Positions 61,186 to 64,000 of a stretch of DNA of 64,000 nucleotides are shown here, one piece after another; the first letter of the stretch is position 1, and every line of letters starts with the position of its first letter. Where the stretch lies: NCBI GenBank assembly GCA_963799425.1, contig CAWCXA010000018.1, positions 1-64,000 of the forward strand, read 5' to 3'. A program made the translations under genes and the position numbers. The notes under the pieces are model-generated. The model worked only from the letters and a program-made list of their open reading frames with translations. It had not been told where the DNA came from and searched no databases. The DNA is from CAVWSM01 sp963799425 (GTDB taxonomy: Bacteria > Actinomycetota > Actinomycetes > Jiangellales > Jiangellaceae).

Positions 61186-62259
61186 GTGGAAGCAATCCTG
61201 TTGGTCGGTGGCAAGGGCACCCGCCTACGCCCACTGACTATCAACACTCCCAAGCCGATGCTACCCGTCGGGGGCGTGCCGTTTACTGCACATCAGCTCG
61301 CCCAAGCGAAAGCGGCCGGCGTAGACCATGTGGTGCTTGCAACTTCCTACAAGGCCGAGGTCTTCACGGATTGGCTGGGTGACGGCTCGCGGCTGGGACT
61401 TGAGGTTGAGTACGTCACCGAAGATGTGCCACTCGGCACCGGCGGTGCGATCCGCAACGTCGCCGACAAGCTGCGCAGTGGCCCGGACGAACCGGTCCTG
61501 ATCTTCAACGGCGATGTGCTGTCTGGCCACGACATTCGGGCACAGCTCGACCTGCATGCCAAGCACGACGCCGACGTCACCCTGTATCTCACCGAGGTCG
61601 AGGACGCGCGCGCCTTCGGCTGCGTTCCGCTCGATGAAGAGGGGCGGGTCACTGCGTTCCTCGAGAAGATGCCCAACCCGGTCACCAACCGCATCAACGC
61701 CGGCTGCTACGTCTTTCGACGCCGCGTGATTGACACGATTCCGTTCGGCGAGGTCGTCAGCGTCGAGCGGCAGACCTTTCCAGGACTGCTCGCTGAAGGA
61801 CGAGTCGTCATGGGGTACGTCGACACGGCGTACTGGCTCGACCTCGGCACCCCAGCTGCCTTCGTAAAGGGCTCTAGGGATCTCGTCCTCGGGCGAGTCC
61901 AGTCGCCCGCAGTTCCGGGACCGACAGGCGAGCAACTCGTGCTCGGCAGCGCTCGTGTCGACGGTTCGGCTGATGTTCGTGGCGGTTCGGTCGTAGGGGC
62001 GAGGGCCATCGTCGAGGAGGGTGCGGTCGTCGACGGATCGGTCCTTCAAGAGGGTGCCGTCGTCCGCGCAGGCGCTGTCGTACTCGACTCGGTCGTCGGC
62101 GTTGGTGCCACTGTCGGCGCGCGCACGATAGTCGACGGCTGCGTCATCGGCGACGGCGCTCGCGTGGGCGCGGACAACGAGCTCGCTCGCGGCAGCCGTG
62201 TCTGGACCGACGTGACGATTCCCGACCGCTCGATCCGGCTGTCCAGCGACCAGAGTTGA
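61186..62259 (+). CDS. Sugar-1-phosphate nucleotidyltransferase (mannose-1-phosphate guanylyltransferase type)
   Basis: 357 residues from GTG 61186. AILLVGGKGTRLRPLTINTP and KPMLPVGGVPFTAHQLAQAK form the nucleotidyl-transfer site. VEYVTEDVPLGTGGAIRNVA, LIFNGDVLSGHDIRAQL and FLEKMPNPVTNRINAGCYVF follow. Residues about 255-350 are a left-handed beta-helix of hexapeptide repeats (VVGARAIVEEGAVVDGSVL and so on), as in ManB/GDP-mannose pyrophosphorylases of actinobacteria. It would supply GDP-mannose to the two GMD-type enzymes just upstream, in the same direction. Other sugar-1-phosphates cannot be excluded. Confidence 0.88.
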   Translation: MEAILLVGGKGTRLRPLTINTPKPMLPVGGVPFTAHQLAQAKAAGVDHVVLATSYKAEVFTDWLGDGSRLGLEVEYVTEDVPLGTGGAIRNVADKLRSGPDEPVLIFNGDVLSGHDIRAQLDLHAKHDADVTLYLTEVEDARAFGCVPLDEEGRVTAFLEKMPNPVTNRINAGCYVFRRRVIDTIPFGEVVSVERQTFPGLLAEGRVVMGYVDTAYWLDLGTPAAFVKGSRDLVLGRVQSPAVPGPTGEQLVLGSARVDGSADVRGGSVVGARAIVEEGAVVDGSVLQEGAVVRAGAVVLDSVVGVGATVGARTIVDGCVIGDGARVGADNELARGSRVWTDVTIPDRSIRLSSDQS

Positions 62260-62457
62260 CCCCGGTGGCGCAACGTCTCAAGCTCGCGTTAGCCGCGCTC
62301 GAGATCCGCTGTTCACATCCATCGACCGCCCTAGTGGTGCTACGCCCCTGGCCCTGGATGCGGTGAAGATGCTGAGGATGGGCGGTGCCTTCTTTCAAAT
62401 CCGGTGGGGCTCAGCCTCTGGGCGCGGGCAGCCAGGCGCCATGACCATGGGGTTCGA

Positions 62458-63378
62458 TCAGGATCGTGCCCTCGGGGAGTGCCCCGTCCTGAGACGTCCG
62501 TACAAGGAGCGCGTCGGCTGAGTCCACCGCCACGTTCGAGTCAACTTAATGGAAGCCAACTCCTCGCGAGCGCTGGCCAGCTCTCCTCGCAGTGCCGTGG
62601 CCTCGCGCTCGTGCGCCGAGGGTTCCGCGGGGGACACCCTGGCCGCATCGGCGTGCGCGTCGACGAATTCCCCAAACGGGTGACCGGGCTTGAACGCAAG
62701 AAAGATGCGACGGTCCGGCTCATGGAGTGGAGTCGGGAACTCTAGGACGGTTTCGAACCCTAGGCGACCGAGTAACCCATGCATCAACGCGGGATTGGGT
62801 CCCCAACCATTCTGTGGCAGGCCAGGTGGGTTGTTCTGCGGCGGGTAGAACACCATGGCGGGTTTGTCGTAGTCCCGGCAGTCGATGTAGGTCTCGACCG
62901 TCAGCACGTGGCGCGCGATGGCAGCCATTTGGGTTAGCGCGCTGATTGGATCGAAGATGTGATAAACGATTCCATTAAATAGCACGATATCGAACTGCCC
63001 CACAGCATCAACCGTGATGTTCGCAATATCGAGCACTCGGTCATCGACTCGCGAATTGAGAACCTCTCGCGCAAGCTCGAATGCGGCACGATCACCATGT
63101 CCTCCCTCGCGCCAAACAAAGTCATCCACAGCCAGAACGCGAGACGCCCGGCGTTGCTCTGCCGCAAAGCTGAAGTATCCGTCCCATGCGCCTACGTCAA
63201 GGACCGATCGCTGCTCGACACCCATTCCGAAATAAATGTCTGCGGCGCGGCGCAAATATTCTGGTTGGCAAACGCCAGGAGTTGTGACTCCGGGCGCGAG
63301 TTCAATTGTATGGAACCAAAAAGTGATTGCGGCAACACGATTCGCGAGAGTGGTCGGATCGGCCTGTGCTGGAGTCAT
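62458..63378 (-). CDS. SAM methyltransferase (DUF1698/CmoB-like) with coiled-coil tail
   Basis: 306 residues. ANRVAAITFWFHTIELAPGV and TTPGVCQPEYLRRAADIYFG open it as in CmoB-like enzymes. SVLDVGAWDGYFSFAAEQRR is motif I, RVLAVDDFVWREGG the next strand, and FDIVLFNGIVYHIFDPISAL the post-II motif. A coiled stretch (EREATALRGELASAREELAS) then ends TRTWRWTQPTRSLYGRLR, like the tails of the two FkbM-type array genes. Codon use is A/T-rich around 62930-63330 (TTT, AAT, GGA, TAT), unlike its neighbours, which suggests acquisition from elsewhere. It stands alone, leftward, between the gmd group and galE. Confidence 0.85.
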   Translation of the reverse strand: MTPAQADPTTLANRVAAITFWFHTIELAPGVTTPGVCQPEYLRRAADIYFGMGVEQRSVLDVGAWDGYFSFAAEQRRASRVLAVDDFVWREGGHGDRAAFELAREVLNSRVDDRVLDIANITVDAVGQFDIVLFNGIVYHIFDPISALTQMAAIARHVLTVETYIDCRDYDKPAMVFYPPQNNPPGLPQNGWGPNPALMHGLLGRLGFETVLEFPTPLHEPDRRIFLAFKPGHPFGEFVDAHADAARVSPAEPSAHEREATALRGELASAREELASIKLTRTWRWTQPTRSLYGRLRTGHSPRARS

Positions 63379-63801
63379 TCCGGTTCCTTATCGTTTGCGC
63401 TCGCGGAGTCAAAACCACATGCAGGTGCGCACATCATAGAAGCAATGCCGCGGTACTCAAGCCCGACACGGGCGCGTCAGGACTGTCGGGATGAAGACGA
63501 TGCCACGTGATCATCGAGGAAGGCCATGCGTAATTGTCGCGGGCACCCGTCACCTGCCGGGTCGTGTCGGGCTGATGGAGGAGGAGATGAGGCGTTGCCG
63601 TGACTGAGGCGAGGACTCCGACCCCGTGATGCGGCGGGCTTCGCTCCTGTCGTCCTGTCGTTCGGCCAGGTCGGCAGCCGAGGATCAAGATTCCCGTCCC
63701 GCTGACAAGGACGATGCGACTTGTCTGTCTCGAGGAGCGGTGCTGCATCTGTCTCTCGCCCAAGCGACAGCGCACTTCGCGCAGACGTACGTGAACTAGC
63801 T
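63379..63801. other. Intergenic region of 423 bases before the end of galE
   Basis: No supported gene on either strand. Several open frames occur but their translations are Arg/Ser/Pro-rich with no conserved run. No tRNA, insertion-sequence end or palindrome of note was found. The left 60 bases upstream of 63378 must hold the promoter of the methyltransferase gene. Confidence 0.4.
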
Positions 63802-64000
63802 TTAAGCGTGCTCGTGCTGCCAAGCTGACCAGGCGGACGCAACGATCTCCGGGAGCCCGTTTCGAGCCGTCCAGCTGAACTCATTGTGGATCCGCGACAC
63901 GTCGGCGACGAGCTTCGGTGGATCGCCGGCGCGGCGCGGCTCGACGACCGGCGTCACGTCCAGTCCGGTCGCCCGGCCTATCTCGTCGATAACCTCGCGA
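63802..64000 (-). CDS. galE: UDP-glucose 4-epimerase, C-terminal end (continues past the right edge)
   Basis: About 66 C-terminal residues of a leftward gene. EVIDEIGRATGLDVTPVVEP, RRAGDPPKLVADVSRIHNEF and SWTARNGLPEIVASAWSAW are the standard end of GalE and related 4-epimerases (RxGDPxxLVAD, LGWxPxxxLxEIVxxAW). The stop is TAA 63802-63804. It would interconvert UDP-glucose and UDP-galactose, or UDP-GlcA and UDP-GalA. The catalytic part lies outside the window. Fits the nucleotide-sugar theme of the region. Confidence 0.85.
   Translation of the reverse strand, partial: REVIDEIGRATGLDVTPVVEPRRAGDPPKLVADVSRIHNEFSWTARNGLPEIVASAWSAWQHEHA

Noticed and set aside
62410..62520. Alternative minus-strand reading ADALLVRTSQDGALPEG for the end of the CmoB-like gene
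   Set aside because: It looks protein-like, but the annotated frame ends with the WRWTQPTRSLYGRL tail shared with other glycan methyltransferases, which is the better ending.
63434..63884. Two open frames on the minus strand before galE
   Set aside because: Translations are Arg/Ser/Pro-rich and one overlaps the galE end in another frame; nothing conserved.
1..64000. CRISPR array, tRNA, rRNA, insertion sequence or integrase
   Set aside because: Looked for on both strands. No regularly spaced repeats, no cloverleaf-like runs with GGTTCGAATCC-type arms, and no transposase or integrase motifs were seen.

Overview
The window is GC-rich double-stranded DNA from an actinobacterium. Many genes start at GTG or TTG, most neighbours overlap by GTGA/ATGA, and the genes include an acyl-CoA carboxylase beta/epsilon pair, a biotin ligase followed by a PH-domain protein and an Rv1264-type cyclase, a DUF6318-like lipoprotein, LCP cell-wall ligases and a decaprenyl-type rhamnosyltransferase. 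Together with frequent use of the word CGTAC this points to Propionibacteriales, probably Nocardioidaceae; that assignment is inference, as no rRNA or marker phylogeny is available here.

Left part, 1-19.5 kb, is mainly housekeeping. A leftward group (DUF885 protein, L-2-hydroxyglutarate oxidase, a hypothetical gene, accE, accD) diverges from a tightly packed rightward operon: ppc, birA, PH-domain protein, class III adenylate cyclase, enoyl-CoA hydratase and HMG-CoA lyase. It is followed by a lipoprotein/PKD-protein pair, an orphan ribbon-helix-helix protein, a POT peptide transporter, a DNA-binding domain standing alone, a CoA-binding protein, UDP-glucose dehydrogenase, a GtrA protein and purK-purE.

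The rest, 19.6-64 kb, is a large surface-polysaccharide locus. The segment 19.6-34 kb carries a polyprenyl-type GT2, a flippase-like membrane protein, an FkbM methyltransferase, a fused dehydrogenase/oxidoreductase, and a coupled group (alpha/alpha toroid protein, methyltransferase, DUF354 protein, asparagine-synthase-like amidotransferase, methyltransferase) that could build and amidate an unusual sugar. The segment 34-38 kb has two LCP ligases, a thioesterase and rfbC. At 38-47.6 kb lies a Wzm/Wzt exporter whose ATPase has a C-terminal cargo-binding domain, divergent from a coupled array of four related glycosyltransferase genes and two FkbM-type genes; one FkbM-GT pair has lost its catalytic motifs but keeps open frames. 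At 47.6-54.7 kb two secreted wall enzymes (SpoIID-type and an amidase) end in DUF4214-like repeats, and a methyltransferase between them begins with a single such repeat. At 54.8-62.3 kb are three GT4 enzymes, a GT2, two GDP-mannose 4,6-dehydratase-type genes and a nucleotidyltransferase. The window closes with a methyltransferase of foreign composition and the end of galE.

Read together, nucleotide sugars (UDP-GlcA, dTDP-rhamnose, GDP-mannose and GDP-6-deoxyhexoses) feed cytoplasmic glycosyltransferases. The chain is methylated and perhaps amidated, exported by Wzm/Wzt, and attached to the wall by LCP enzymes. Many genes in 1-2.7, 11.4-18.6 and 34-38 kb are split by single-base frameshifts, while the two glycan blocks are almost free of them. 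Since essential genes such as purK and accE are affected, base-calling errors are the likely cause for most of these.
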